Under the pieces are notes generated by a model, which searched no databases, was not told the DNA's origin, and saw only the letters and a list, made by a program, of their open reading frames with translations. From NCBI GenBank assembly GCA_015067785.1, contig SVLR01000020.1, positions 1-39,080 on the forward strand: DNA of 39,080 nucleotides, in the 5' to 3' direction. Positions 7,987 to 16,366 of this stretch are shown in pieces. A program made the translations under genes and the position numbers. Position 1 is the first letter of the stretch. Each line of letters starts with the position of its first letter. Origin of the DNA: Oscillospiraceae bacterium. Lineage in GTDB: Bacteria; Bacillota; Clostridia; Oscillospirales; Oscillospiraceae.

Positions 7987-8358
7987 TTATTCTTCCTCAG
8001 TCTCCTCGCCGTCCTGCTGAACACCTAAAGAGTTGATCAAATCCAGCATTTTTGCGCCGTAGGTGATAGAGTCGTCCTTTTCCCACTGCAGTTCGGGAGT
8101 ATAACGCAGATTCAGCGCGCTGCCCAGCTCCCGGCGCAGATACCCGGAGGCAGATTTAAGACCCTTCAGGGCGTCCGCTGCCCGCTCCTCCTGCAAAAAG
8201 CTCACATAGACCTTCGCCCAGCGAAGATCAGGGGTGGCTTCCACACGGGTCACAGAGATCATCGTATCCTGCACCCGTGGGTCTTTTAGATTACGAATGA
8301 GATTAGAGAGCTCCTTTTGAAGCTCCTCATTGATTCTTCCAATTCGGTTGGATGCCAT
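7987..8358 (-). CDS. rbfA: 30S ribosome-binding factor A
   Basis: Assembly factor binding helix 1 of 16S rRNA during late 30S maturation. 123 aa from the ATG at 8358, preceded by AAGGAAGGA with 4-5 nt spacing; the ATG 18 nt upstream has no such signal. Signatures are RIGRINEELQKELSNLI, DPRV...ISVTRVEATPDLRWAKVYVSF and a C-terminal LRYTPELQWEKDDSI. It is in the usual place after infB, from which it is separated by a GC-rich hairpin. Confidence 0.96.
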   Translation of the reverse strand: MASNRIGRINEELQKELSNLIRNLKDPRVQDTMISVTRVEATPDLRWAKVYVSFLQEERAADALKGLKSASGYLRRELGSALNLRYTPELQWEKDDSITYGAKMLDLINSLGVQQDGEETEEE

Positions 8359-8389
8359 AAAATCCTTCCTTTCCATTTGTAAAGTATTT

Positions 8390-8418
8390 CCACCGCACCG
8401 CTACCCGCGGTGCGGTGG
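8390..8418 (-). other. GC-rich hairpin between infB and rbfA
   Basis: Perfect 11-bp stem CCACCGCACCG/CGGTGCGGTGG with a 7-nt loop. No U-tract follows on the minus strand, so it is not a standard terminator. It may be an mRNA processing or stability element. Confidence 0.6.
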
Positions 8419-8424
8419 ATATCC

Positions 8425-10767
8425 TTATCTCTTAACTTCCTGCATCTCGAAGCATTCGAAGATGTCGCCTTCCTTGATGTCGTTGAACTTAAGAATGCTC
8501 ATACCGCACTCATAGCCGGCAGTGACTTCCTTCGCCTGATCCTTAAAGCGCTGCAGAGAGCCGACCTCGCCCTGATGGATAACGATATTATCACGCAGTA
8601 CACGAACCTGTGCATCCCGGGCGACCTTGCCGTCTTTCACCATACAGCCGGCAATGGTGCCAACCGCAGAGACCTTGTAGGTCATACGCACCTCTGCGTG
8701 ACCGATGATGACCTCCTCGAACTGAGGTGCCAGCATACCCTTCATCGCTGCTTCGATCTCGCCGATGGCATCGTAGATGACCCGGTAGAAGCGCATATCC
8801 ACATTGGAGCGCTGGGCACTTGCTGCGGCAGCGGCATCGGGACGGACATTGAAGCCGACGATGATAGCGCCGGCGGTAGATGCCAGCAGAATATCGCTTT
8901 CGTTGATGGCACCGACACCTGCATGAATGACCTTGACACGGACCTCCTCGTTGGAGATCTTCTCCAAGGATGCCTTGACAGCCTCCGCAGAGCCCTGCAC
9001 ATCTGCCTTGACCACCAGTGCCAGCTCCTTCATCTCGCCCTCCTGCATCTTGGCAAAGAGGTTATCGAGGGTGACCTTCTGCATTGCATTGGCGGCTGCG
9101 TCCTTGGCAGCCTGACGGCGCTGCTCCACCAGCTCGCGGGCCATACGCTCGTCGGTAACGGCGTTAAACTCATCGCCGGGTGCAGGCACATCCGCAAGGC
9201 CGGTAATTTCTACAGGCACAGAGGGACCGGCAGTTTTGACGGTGCGGCCCTTATCGTTGGTCATTACACGGACACGGCCAACGGCAGTACCGGCAATGAT
9301 GATATCACCCTGATTGAGGGTGCCGTTCTGCACCAAGAGAGTGGCAATGGGACCGCGGGTCTTATCCAGTCTTGCTTCGATAACCGTACCCTTGGCGCGG
9401 CGGTTGGGGTTGGCCTTCAGCTCCTGCACCTCGGCAGTCAGCAGTACCATTTCCAGCAGCTCGTCCAGACCCTGACCGGTCTTTGCAGAGATGGGCACGA
9501 TAATGGTATCGCCGCCCCACTCTTCGCAGATGAGGTCATATTTTGTCAGCTGTTCCTTGATCTTATCGGGGTTTGCGGTGGGCTTATCCATCTTGTTAAT
9601 GGCAACGATGATGGGCACCTCCGCAGCCTTTGCGTGGTTGATAGATTCCACGGTCTGGGGCATAATGCCATCATCCGCCGCTACCACCAAAATGGCAATA
9701 TCGGTGCTCTTGGCGCCACGGGCACGCATAGAGGTAAAGGCAGCGTGACCGGGGGTATCCAAGAAAGTGATCATCTGACCGTTTACATCTACCGTATACG
9801 CACCGATATGCTGGGTAATACCGCCTGCTTCACCGGCAGTAACGGAGGTCTTACGGATGGCGTCCAGGGTAGATGTCTTACCGTGGTCAACGTGACCCAT
9901 AACCACGACGACGGGTGCGCGGGTCTCCAGCTCGTCTGCAGAGTCCACGTGATCGTCAATGATCCGCTCCTCGATGGTAACGGTGACCTCCCGCTCTACC
10001 TTGCAGCCCATTTCTACCGCCACATATTCTGCGGTATCAAAGTCGATGGTCTGATTGATGCCGGCCATTACACCGTTCTTCATCAGGCACTTAATGACCT
10101 CACCGGCAGTCTTCTTCATCCGGGAAGCCAACTCACCGACGGTGATCTCATCGGGAATTTTTACAGTAACGGGTGCCTTGCGGGCAACCTCCATCTGCAG
10201 TCTGCGCAGCTTTTCCTGTTCCTCGTTCTTGGACTTATTGCCCTTAAACTTATTGTCCTTCTTATTCTGCTGCTGACCCTTCTTGCCGAACTTCTGCTTA
10301 CCGCCCTGGAAGTTCTGTACACGCTCGGAAACCAAGTTATCCACATCATCGAAGCGCGTGGTGTTCACCTGCACCGCAGAGGTATCCACCACACGGCGTT
10401 CCCGGCGTCTCTCGGGCTCGGCAGGCTTTTGGGACTTCGTCTGCTGCTGCGCAGCGCCCTTTTGCTCTGTCTTGGGAGCGGGAGCTGCCTTTTTCTCCTG
10501 AGAAACCGTCTTTTCAGGTGCTTTTTCCGCAACCTTTTCTGCAGGCTTCTCCACCTTCTTGGTCTGTACCGCAAAGACCTGCTCCAGAGACTCGATCTGG
10601 TGGGTCTTTGTAATATAGTCAAATACCACATTCAGCTCTTCTTCGGTAAGCACTCTGGTATTGGACTTGGGCTTTTCATAGAATTTGGCAACTACATCCA
10701 TCAATTCCTTGACAGGCAGTTCAAAGTCGGTTGCCACATCCTTAATTCGATACTTCACTAAACTCAT
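8425..10767 (-). CDS. infB: Translation initiation factor IF-2
   Basis: GTPase that positions fMet-tRNA on the 30S subunit and promotes subunit joining. 780 aa. An N-terminal IF2_N-like helical segment (1-60) is followed by a Lys/Glu/Gln-rich, low-complexity linker (about 70-190), a second IF2_N block, then the G domain with GHVDHGKT (291-298), DTPGH (337-341) and NKMD (391-394). The C-terminal domains II-IV end with [26 protein letters not shown] lies 12 nt before the ATG, a long spacing, but no better in-frame start is visible. It follows ylxQ by 21 bp within the nusA operon. Confidence 0.98.
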   Translation of the reverse strand: MSLVKYRIKDVATDFELPVKELMDVVAKFYEKPKSNTRVLTEEELNVVFDYITKTHQIESLEQVFAVQTKKVEKPAEKVAEKAPEKTVSQEKKAAPAPKTEQKGAAQQQTKSQKPAEPERRRERRVVDTSAVQVNTTRFDDVDNLVSERVQNFQGGKQKFGKKGQQQNKKDNKFKGNKSKNEEQEKLRRLQMEVARKAPVTVKIPDEITVGELASRMKKTAGEVIKCLMKNGVMAGINQTIDFDTAEYVAVEMGCKVEREVTVTIEERIIDDHVDSADELETRAPVVVVMGHVDHGKTSTLDAIRKTSVTAGEAGGITQHIGAYTVDVNGQMITFLDTPGHAAFTSMRARGAKSTDIAILVVAADDGIMPQTVESINHAKAAEVPIIVAINKMDKPTANPDKIKEQLTKYDLICEEWGGDTIIVPISAKTGQGLDELLEMVLLTAEVQELKANPNRRAKGTVIEARLDKTRGPIATLLVQNGTLNQGDIIIAGTAVGRVRVMTNDKGRTVKTAGPSVPVEITGLADVPAPGDEFNAVTDERMARELVEQRRQAAKDAAANAMQKVTLDNLFAKMQEGEMKELALVVKADVQGSAEAVKASLEKISNEEVRVKVIHAGVGAINESDILLASTAGAIIVGFNVRPDAAAAASAQRSNVDMRFYRVIYDAIGEIEAAMKGMLAPQFEEVIIGHAEVRMTYKVSAVGTIAGCMVKDGKVARDAQVRVLRDNIVIHQGEVGSLQRFKDQAKEVTAGYECGMSILKFNDIKEGDIFECFEMQEVKR

Positions 10768-10788
10768 ATATAATACGCACCTCCATAA

Positions 10789-11217
10789 TCACTTCTTCGG
10801 GGAACGGTTCTTACCGAAACGCTTATTGCGCTGCGCAGCCTTCGCTTCGCTCCTGCGTTGTGAAAGCCGCTGGTTACGCTTTTCCAGACTCTCTACAGCC
10901 ACGCTGTATTTCTCCGGCTCGGGCAGCGCCTTCAAAAACGCCAATGCCATTGCCGTATCCGTAAAAGCAGCCATCGCCAGCTCTGTTCTGCCCACGGCCA
11001 GCCCCATCTCGTCCTTCGTAAAGGGCGCGCGGATACATTGCTGATCGGTACCGGCAACAAAGCTTTTTGCTCTGCGCCAAGTGTGGTCGGAGGCATCGGC
11101 CGCCACCACCACAAGACGGGCATAATTTGCGCGAGCGAATGCGCCTACCGGCTCCTCACCCAGCTCTACAAGACGACCCTTTTTGCCAAGGGAAAGGTAA
11201 TTGAGGGCTCTATCCAA
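10789..11217 (-). CDS. ylxQ: L7Ae/L30e-family RNA-binding protein YlxQ, with basic C-terminal tail
   Basis: Putative kink-turn RNA-binding protein of the nusA operon. The recognisable domain runs from DRALNYLSLGKKGRLVELGEEPV through ARLVVVAADASDHT to APFTKDEMGLAVGRTELAMAAF, matching YlxQ. The start is taken as TTG at 11217, with GGAGGG 8 nt upstream inside the end of ylxR, giving an 8-bp overlap and 142 aa. Longer frames would only translate ylxR out of frame. B. subtilis YlxQ is about 100 aa; here about 35 extra residues, rich in Arg, Lys and Gln (EKRNQRLSQRRSEAKAAQR), follow the domain and could bind RNA. Confidence 0.85.
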   Translation of the reverse strand: MDRALNYLSLGKKGRLVELGEEPVGAFARANYARLVVVAADASDHTWRRAKSFVAGTDQQCIRAPFTKDEMGLAVGRTELAMAAFTDTAMALAFLKALPEPEKYSVAVESLEKRNQRLSQRRSEAKAAQRNKRFGKNRSPKK

Positions 11218-11482
11218 GGTTGTTTCCCTCCATTTCCTTTTGCAGGCGGGCATACACATCCTCCGGAATAGGCACCTCCAGCGCCCGTTCAAGACTTTTC
11301 GCCTTTTGCGCCTTTTTGAGGCATTCCGGATCCGGGCAGATATAAGCGCCGCGACCGTTCATTTTTCCACCGAAATCCAAGCTGACCGTGCCATCCGTTC
11401 CCCGGACTACACGGATCATCTCTCTTTTCGCCCTCCGCTCCCGACAGCCCATACACTGTCTCTGGGGAATTTTCTTTTGCAC
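11210..11482 (-). CDS. rnpM: RNase P modulator RnpM (YlxR, DUF448)
   Basis: Small RNA-binding protein, formerly YlxR; in B. subtilis it has been reported to bind RNase P RNA. 90 aa with the family motifs QRQCMGCRERRAKREMIRVVR and GRGAYICPDPECL. The start codon is GTG at 11482, with AAGGAGGTGA 7 nt upstream. It lies between nusA and ylxQ as in other Gram-positives and overlaps ylxQ by 8 bp. Confidence 0.92.
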   Translation of the reverse strand: MQKKIPQRQCMGCRERRAKREMIRVVRGTDGTVSLDFGGKMNGRGAYICPDPECLKKAQKAKSLERALEVPIPEDVYARLQKEMEGNNLG

Positions 11483-11506
11483 AAGGTCACCTCCTTATTA
11501 TTCTGC

Positions 11507-11554
11507 GTCATTGCAAGTAGGATAAGCCGACGCGGCAATCTCCTGTCGCAATGT
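11507..11554. repeat. Short TCATTGC-type repeat between nusA and rnpM
   Basis: Reads TCATTGCAAG..GCGGCAATCTCC..GTCGCAATG, sharing the TCATTGC/GCAATCT hallmarks of the 7881-7978 element. It lies in an 89-bp gap inside the operon without breaking gene order. Confidence 0.5.
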
Positions 11555-11572
11555 CCGTAAATCTGTTACTGT

Positions 11573-12685
11573 TTATTCTTCTGCTTGAGAGGCAGGCTTA
11601 ATATCGATCTTATAGCTGGTCAGTCTTGCAGCCAAACGGGCATTCTGACCTTCCTTGCCGATGGCAAGGCTCAGCTGGTCATCGGGAACGATGACACGGC
11701 AGGCCTTCTGACCGGGGACCAGCGTAACACTCAGCACATCCGCAGGGCTCAGCGCAGCGCGGACATACTCGCAGGGATCCTCGCTCCAAACCACGATGTC
11801 GATCTTCTCACCGCACAGTTCTTCCACAACAGCACCAACACGGCCGCCTCTGGGACCAACGCAAGCGCCCACGGGATCCACATTTTCCATGGTAGCGCGG
11901 ACAGCGATCTTGCTGCGGCTGCCGGCTTCACGGGCAATATTACGGATCTCCACCTGACCGTCAGCGATTTCAGGCGTTTCCAGTTCAAACAGCCGGCGCA
12001 CCACGTTGGGGTGGGTACGGGAGACCTGGATCATGGGACCGCGAGCTGCCTGACGGACCTCCAGAACATACACGCGAATGAGCTGACCTTCCTTATAGCT
12101 CTCACCGGGGATCTGCTCGCTGGCGCGCAGCACAGCATCGGACTGCTCACTACCGGTGCCTACACGGATAAACACATCACCGGTGGGGGGATCCAGCCGC
12201 AGAACGGTACCGGTCAGCAGCTCCTGAGATTTGGAGGAGTAGCTTTCATAGATGGTGCCACGCTCTGCCTCACGAATGCCCTGAATGACCACCTGCTTGG
12301 CAGTCTGGGCGGCGATACGGCTGAAGCGCTGAATGTCGATAGGCAGCGCGATCACATCGCCTACCATAGCGCCGGGATGGGTATTTCTTGCTGCATCCAG
12401 ATGAATCTGGGTGTTCGCATCCTCCACCTCTTCCACGACAGTCTTCATCAGCTCCATGGAAAGTCCCTGCTCACTGAGCTCTACACGGATGTTTTCAGTG
12501 GGGATGTCACGGTTTTCTTCGCTGTCCTTCCGGTATGCATTGGTCAGCGCCTGCTTCAGGCGATCGACCATATACTCCACCGGAATGCCCTTGAGCTTTT
12601 CCAAGTCACGCAGGGACGCAAAAATCTCTGCACCGATCTCTACCTTGGGTGCTGCCTGCTTCTTGGCTTTTGTATTTCTTGCCAT
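11573..12685 (-). CDS. nusA: Transcription termination/antitermination protein NusA
   Basis: Binds RNA polymerase and nascent RNA to modulate pausing, termination and antitermination. 370 aa, the short Gram-positive form without C-terminal acidic repeats. The N-terminal polymerase-binding domain (about 15-140) is followed by S1 (around 150-215, GTVLRLDPPTGDVFIRVG) and two KH domains (GACVGPRGGRVGAVVEEL and LAIGKEGQNARLAARLT). AAGGAGG precedes the ATG by 6 nt. Second gene of the operon after rimP; NusA itself may act on the leader hairpin at 13219-13246. Confidence 0.98.
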   Translation of the reverse strand: MARNTKAKKQAAPKVEIGAEIFASLRDLEKLKGIPVEYMVDRLKQALTNAYRKDSEENRDIPTENIRVELSEQGLSMELMKTVVEEVEDANTQIHLDAARNTHPGAMVGDVIALPIDIQRFSRIAAQTAKQVVIQGIREAERGTIYESYSSKSQELLTGTVLRLDPPTGDVFIRVGTGSEQSDAVLRASEQIPGESYKEGQLIRVYVLEVRQAARGPMIQVSRTHPNVVRRLFELETPEIADGQVEIRNIAREAGSRSKIAVRATMENVDPVGACVGPRGGRVGAVVEELCGEKIDIVVWSEDPCEYVRAALSPADVLSVTLVPGQKACRVIVPDDQLSLAIGKEGQNARLAARLTSYKIDIKPASQAEE

Positions 12686-12737
12686 TTTTATCCTCCTTCG
12701 CTCCGGAGCCGCCTCCGAAGTCCGCTAATTTATGTTT

Positions 12738-13190
12738 TCAGAATTCCACACGAAGCCGCACAAGTGCGATCTCCGACTTTTCAAAGGTAATGGTTTCTTT
12801 GCCCGCCTCCACGGTGACCTTGCCATCCTCATAGCCACGGAGCACACCGGGAATCTCCTTTAGTCCGTTTCTGGGTCGGTAGAGCTTTACAAGCACCGCG
12901 CTGTCCATAAACCGCGCAAAATCTCCGGGGCGCTTCAGTACCCGCTCCAAGCCTGCAGAGCACACCTCAAAGTGATAGCTCTCGGCAATCGGATCCTTTT
13001 CATCCAGCACCGGGTCAATTGCCCGATGGACATTTTCGCAATCCGTAATGTCCACACCGCCCTCTTTGTCGATATACAGCCGTAAAAAGTGCTCGGAGCC
13101 TTCCCGGACATATTCCACATCCCAAAGGCTGCAGCCCTTTTCCCGAACGATGGGCTCGGCAAAGGAAGCGACAAAATCTGTGATTTTCAA
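12738..13190 (-). CDS. rimP: Ribosome maturation factor RimP
   Basis: Assists 30S assembly. 150 aa. The N-terminal alpha/beta domain has GCSLWDVEYVREG, LRLYIDKEGGVDITDCENVHRAI and the family block YHFEVCSAGLERVLKRPGDF; the C-terminal SH3-like domain follows. The start is a TTG at 13190, with AAGGAGGG 6-7 nt upstream; no nearby ATG or GTG in frame fits. First gene of the nusA operon. Confidence 0.95.
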   Translation of the reverse strand: MKITDFVASFAEPIVREKGCSLWDVEYVREGSEHFLRLYIDKEGGVDITDCENVHRAIDPVLDEKDPIAESYHFEVCSAGLERVLKRPGDFARFMDSAVLVKLYRPRNGLKEIPGVLRGYEDGKVTVEAGKETITFEKSEIALVRLRVEF

Positions 13191-13218
13191 AAAAGTCCCT
13201 CCTTGTACTATGTACTAT

Positions 13219-13246
13219 AAAAGAGAGAGGGGCGCGCCCCTCTCTC
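13219..13246 (-). terminator. Terminator-like leader hairpin upstream of rimP (candidate attenuator)
   Basis: Perfect 24-nt palindrome of GAGAGAGGGGCG and its complement at 13223-13246, followed on the minus strand by TTTTATAG. It lies about 20 nt after the expected transcription start of the rimP promoter and before the rimP ribosome binding site. Confidence 0.7.
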
Positions 13247-13270
13247 CCAAATGTCAACTCTTACGCTCGC

Positions 13271-13299
13271 ATTATAACACCTGCGTATCAAGAATGCAA
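13271..13299 (-). promoter_or_regulatory. Sigma-A promoter of the rimP-nusA-infB operon
   Basis: On the minus strand TTGCAT is 17 bp from a perfect TATAAT. The expected start is near 13264. Confidence 0.85.
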
Positions 13300-13359
13300 G
13301 GATTTTTTTAGGAGAAAAGAAAAAATATTTTCGTTTTTCTCCCCAAAACCTCCTATTTT

Positions 13360-14442
13360 TCACCACAAAGGCATACCGTGGGTGTATTTTTGATCCCAAT
13401 CATCATCAAACAGTCCCCGGATCACGCTGCCCTTCGCCATATCTTCCGCCAGCATCGACAGCGTCCACCGCTGTTCAAGGCATTCCAAATAAAACTCCGG
13501 GAGCGCCTCCTCGCCCAGCTTGGCACCCATAAGCGCGCCCACGAGGGCACCCACCGCAGCGCTTTGTCCGGAGTGATTGACTGCCGTAATGATAGCGCTG
13601 TCAAAATCCTCAGGACTGCTGAGACAAGCAAACACCGCACCAGCCACACATTCCGGCGCCGTATGACAGCGAAGGACCTCCATCCCCTCTCTGGGGTCAA
13701 TGCCCTCCTTTGCCATCGCCATAGCGCGGCGGACACCGTCTACGACGGTTTCGGTCACGGAATATACGCCGCCGAACTGTTCCATCACCGCAGAGACAGC
13801 ATAGGAAAATTGCGTATGCAACGGCGTTTCACGATCCTGCAGAATACCGGCAACCATGTATGCCACCAGTGCGCCACTGATAAATGTTTCCGACGAGCCG
13901 TGGGTCAGCGCCACCGCTTCCGCGCCAAGAGCGCCAACTCTCCGGGGCGTCAGCCATCGCTCATCAAAGAACATGCCCACCGCCACCGGCACCGTCAGGG
14001 CGCTGGGCACAAGGGAGTGCTTTGTCCGTTCGTTCATCGTACCGAAAATACCCTGCCGCAGATTATCCAGCATCCGGATATCCTGACAGTTACCCCGGCG
14101 CATATTGCTCATACGGGAGACCCAGCATTGGGATGGCTCCGGATCCCGGTGAAACAGCTGGCTCCGGGTCCATTCCCGCAGTCCCAGGCGGATATAGTCC
14201 AAAGCAAAATCTGTTCTACCCTTGGTAATGCCCACCAAAAGACCGTTACAGACATAGGCCGCCATATGGGTATAGGATGTGACCTCTGCAAATCCGTTTA
14301 CAAGGTCATAGCCCAGAAGTCCGTTAGGACCGTAATCCTCGCAGATCTGCCGCCAGGTTCGGTCGTTAATGGTATAGCCCATAGCATCGCCAACCGCAAG
14401 ACCCAAGAGACATCCCTTGTAGGAAGATGGTTCTCCGCCCAT
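13360..14442 (-). CDS. ADP-ribosylglycohydrolase-fold protein with altered metal sites
   Basis: Members of this all-helical family normally remove ADP-ribose from proteins or small molecules using two Mg2+. The fold is recognisable over 360 aa: KGCLLGLAVGDAMGY (9-23), ALGAEAVALTHGSSETFISGALVA (171-194) and ITAVNHSGQSAAVGALVGAL (285-304). At both metal sites the expected acidic ligands are missing. The TDDT motif is replaced by VTSYTH (54-59), and the GDSDS/GDTDT motif after NHSG is QSAA (293-296). The protein may be a pseudoenzyme or a binding protein. The start at 14442 follows AGAGGTGAAACT; an upstream ATG at 14541 has no ribosome binding site. It is divergent from deoC. Confidence 0.8.
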   Translation of the reverse strand: MGGEPSSYKGCLLGLAVGDAMGYTINDRTWRQICEDYGPNGLLGYDLVNGFAEVTSYTHMAAYVCNGLLVGITKGRTDFALDYIRLGLREWTRSQLFHRDPEPSQCWVSRMSNMRRGNCQDIRMLDNLRQGIFGTMNERTKHSLVPSALTVPVAVGMFFDERWLTPRRVGALGAEAVALTHGSSETFISGALVAYMVAGILQDRETPLHTQFSYAVSAVMEQFGGVYSVTETVVDGVRRAMAMAKEGIDPREGMEVLRCHTAPECVAGAVFACLSSPEDFDSAIITAVNHSGQSAAVGALVGALMGAKLGEEALPEFYLECLEQRWTLSMLAEDMAKGSVIRGLFDDDWDQKYTHGMPLW

Positions 14443-14475
14443 AGTTTCACCTCTTTTTCTACGCTTTATGCTATT

Positions 14476-14503
14476 ATTATAGTAAATTCCCCGAAAAAAG
14501 CAA
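14476..14503 (-). promoter_or_regulatory. Promoter of the ADP-ribosylglycohydrolase-like gene
   Basis: Minus-strand TTGCTT, 16-bp spacer, TATAAT, ending 34 bp before the ATG. Confidence 0.65.
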
Positions 14504-14535
14504 GCAAAATCTGTGCCTAAAGGCCCTTGTTCCGG

Positions 14536-14564
14536 TTGCATATTTGCTAAATTTCTGTTATAAT
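14536..14564 (+). promoter_or_regulatory. Promoter of the deo operon
   Basis: TTGCAT, 17-bp spacer, TATAAT, 27 bp before the deoC ATG. No clear operator palindrome overlaps it. Confidence 0.8.
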
Positions 14565-14591
14565 AACAAAAAACTGAAAGGAGTTTTTATT

Positions 14592-15260
14592 ATGGAACTT
14601 TCCGATATTCTTAAAAAATGCGACCACACCCTGCTGGGCCAGACTGCCACTTGGGCAGAAATCCAGGCGATCTGCGACGACGGCATCAAATATAGCACTG
14701 CCTCCGTCTGCATTCCTGCCGCCTATGTAAAGCAGGCAAAGGATTATGTAGGTGATAAGCTCGCTATCTGCACTGTCATTGGCTTCCCCAACGGCTATGC
14801 CACCACTGCAGCAAAATGCTTTATGGCATCTGATGCCGTTGAAAACGGCGCAGACGAAGTGGACATGGTCATCAACATCGGCTGGGCAAAGGACAGCAAG
14901 TGGGCAGAAATCACGGAAGAAATTGCTGCCATTAAGGAGGCCTGCAACGGCAAGCTTTTGAAGGTCATCATTGAGACCTGCCTCTTGACCGACGAGGAAA
15001 AGATCCAGCTTTGCAAGTGTGTTTCCGATTCCGGTGCAGACTACATTAAGACCTCTACCGGCTTTTCCAAGGCAGGCGCTACCTTCCACGATGTAGAGCT
15101 GTTTGCGAAGCACGTTGCGCCCCATGTAAAGATCAAAGCTGCCGGCGGCATCTCCTCCATTGAAGACGCCGAGGAATTTATCCGCTTGGGCGCTGAGCGC
15201 CTCGGCACCAGCCGCATCGTCAAGATCGCCAAGGGTCTCGAAAACGACGGAACATATTAA
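14592..15260 (+). CDS. deoC: Deoxyribose-phosphate aldolase
   Basis: Class I aldolase that splits 2-deoxyribose-5-phosphate into glyceraldehyde-3-phosphate and acetaldehyde. 222 aa, a TIM barrel. Schiff-base lysine K153 lies in DYIKTSTGF, with the activating D91 ([11 protein letters not shown]) and K182 (VKIKAAGGI). The ATG at 14592 has AAGGAG 9 nt upstream; the frame upstream of it lacks a binding site and contains the promoter. First gene of the deoC-deoD-deoB-cdd group, the end step of deoxynucleoside catabolism. Confidence 0.97.
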   Translation: MELSDILKKCDHTLLGQTATWAEIQAICDDGIKYSTASVCIPAAYVKQAKDYVGDKLAICTVIGFPNGYATTAAKCFMASDAVENGADEVDMVINIGWAKDSKWAEITEEIAAIKEACNGKLLKVIIETCLLTDEEKIQLCKCVSDSGADYIKTSTGFSKAGATFHDVELFAKHVAPHVKIKAAGGISSIEDAEEFIRLGAERLGTSRIVKIAKGLENDGTY

Positions 15261-15273
15261 TTACTACAAAATA

Positions 15274-15374
15274 ACCCTCCCCTTTGGGGAGGGTGGCAAA
15301 AATCTCTGATTTTTGACGGGTGAGGTTTTAACCTCATCCACCGCAAGCGGTCCCCCTTCCCCAAAGGGGAAGGT
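15274..15374. repeat. Paired inverted palindromic repeat R between deoC and deoD
   Basis: The left unit has CCCTCCCC/GGGGAGGG, TGGC, an AAAAATC/GATTTTT stem and GACGGGTGAGG. The right unit is its inverted relative: CCTCATC, ACCGCAAGCGGT, then CCTTCCCC/GGGGAAGG. The same unit type occurs once at 193-250 and as a pair at 16184-16323. Confidence 0.8.
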
Positions 15375-15410
15375 TTTGACCCCAAGCTTAATGATTAAGG
15401 AGAATATTTT

Positions 15411-16163
15411 ATGAGTAATTTCCCCGCTACTCCCCATATTAATGTACAAAACGAGATCGGCTTCGGTAAGACCGTGCTGATGCCCGGCGATCCCCTGCGC
15501 AGTAAGTTCATTGCCGAAAATTTCCTCGAAAACCCTGTGCTTGTCAACAATGTCCGGGGTGTCCACGGCTACACCGGCTACTACAAGGGCGTCAAGGTCT
15601 CCGTAATGGCCTCCGGCATGGGTATGCCCGCCATCGGCATCTACTCCCACGAGCTATTTAACTTCTTCGGTGTGGAAAACATCATCCGCGTTGGCTCTGC
15701 CGGCTCTATTCAGGACCATATCAATCTTTATGATGTGGTCATCGCCCAAGGCGCTTGCACCGACAGTAACTTCGCCCACCAGTTCCATTTCCCCGGCACC
15801 TTCGCCCCCATTGCAGACTACACCCTTCTGAGTGAGGCTGTGAAGGCTGCGGAGGCCAACGGTGCTACCTACCATGTGGGCAATGTGAACTCTTCCGATG
15901 TATTCTACGGTGACCACGCAGAAGTACCCGCAGGTCTTGATACCCTGTATAACCAAAAGAAGATGGGCGTTATGGCACTGGAAATGGAAGCTGCCGCCCT
16001 CTATATGAACGCCGCCCGTTACGGAAAGCGGGGTCTTTGCATCTGCACCATCAGTGACCACATCTTAAAGGGTGTGGAAACCACTGCCGAGGAACGCCAG
16101 ACCGCCTTCACCCAAATGATGAAGATCGCCCTGGATGTTGCCGTCGCAATGGACAGCAAATAA
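15411..16163 (+). CDS. deoD: Purine-nucleoside phosphorylase, DeoD type
   Basis: Hexameric enzyme cleaving purine (deoxy)nucleosides to base and (deoxy)ribose-1-phosphate. 250 aa. Family blocks: PHIN near the start, VLMPGDPLRSKFIAENFL (phosphate loop), RGVHGYTGYYKG, VMASGMGMPAIGIYSHEL, RVGSAGSI, SSDVFYG, ALEMEAAALYMNA and CTISDHI, which carries the catalytic Asp. AAGGAG precedes the ATG by 8 nt. A 150-bp gap with the R repeat separates it from deoC; no promoter is obvious in the gap. Confidence 0.96.
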   Translation: MSNFPATPHINVQNEIGFGKTVLMPGDPLRSKFIAENFLENPVLVNNVRGVHGYTGYYKGVKVSVMASGMGMPAIGIYSHELFNFFGVENIIRVGSAGSIQDHINLYDVVIAQGACTDSNFAHQFHFPGTFAPIADYTLLSEAVKAAEANGATYHVGNVNSSDVFYGDHAEVPAGLDTLYNQKKMGVMALEMEAAALYMNAARYGKRGLCICTISDHILKGVETTAEERQTAFTQMMKIALDVAVAMDSK

Positions 16164-16183
16164 CTCATACAACAGCGCGCTTG

Positions 16184-16323
16184 CCCCCCTCTGACAAAGG
16201 GGCTGGCACGCGAACAGCGTGACTGAAGGAGAGAAATCCTTAACGGCATTGGTTCTTTTCTTCTCTTCCTCAGGCATATTGCCTAATATCGGCAATATGC
16301 CAGCTCCCTCGTCAGAGGGAGCC
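16184..16323. repeat. Paired inverted palindromic repeat R between deoD and deoB
   Basis: Left unit CCCCCTCTGACAAAGGGG, TGGC, CACGC-CAGCGTG stem, GACTGAAGGAGAG. Right unit, inverted, CTCTTCCTCAGGC, a long GGCATATTGCC-type stem, GCCAGCTCCCTCGTCAGAGGGAGCC. About 30 bp of unrelated spacer lies between the two units. Confidence 0.75.
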
Positions 16324-16366
16324 TTACACGCTGTGTAACAAACCCTTTCTTTTTGAGGTAAATCCT

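Noticed and set aside
8410..10761. 783-codon open frame antisense to infB
   Set aside because: Shadow of infB codon usage with no domain; infB has all G motifs on the other strand.
11585..12790. 401-codon open frame antisense to nusA
   Set aside because: Composition is a mirror of nusA and no start signal is present.
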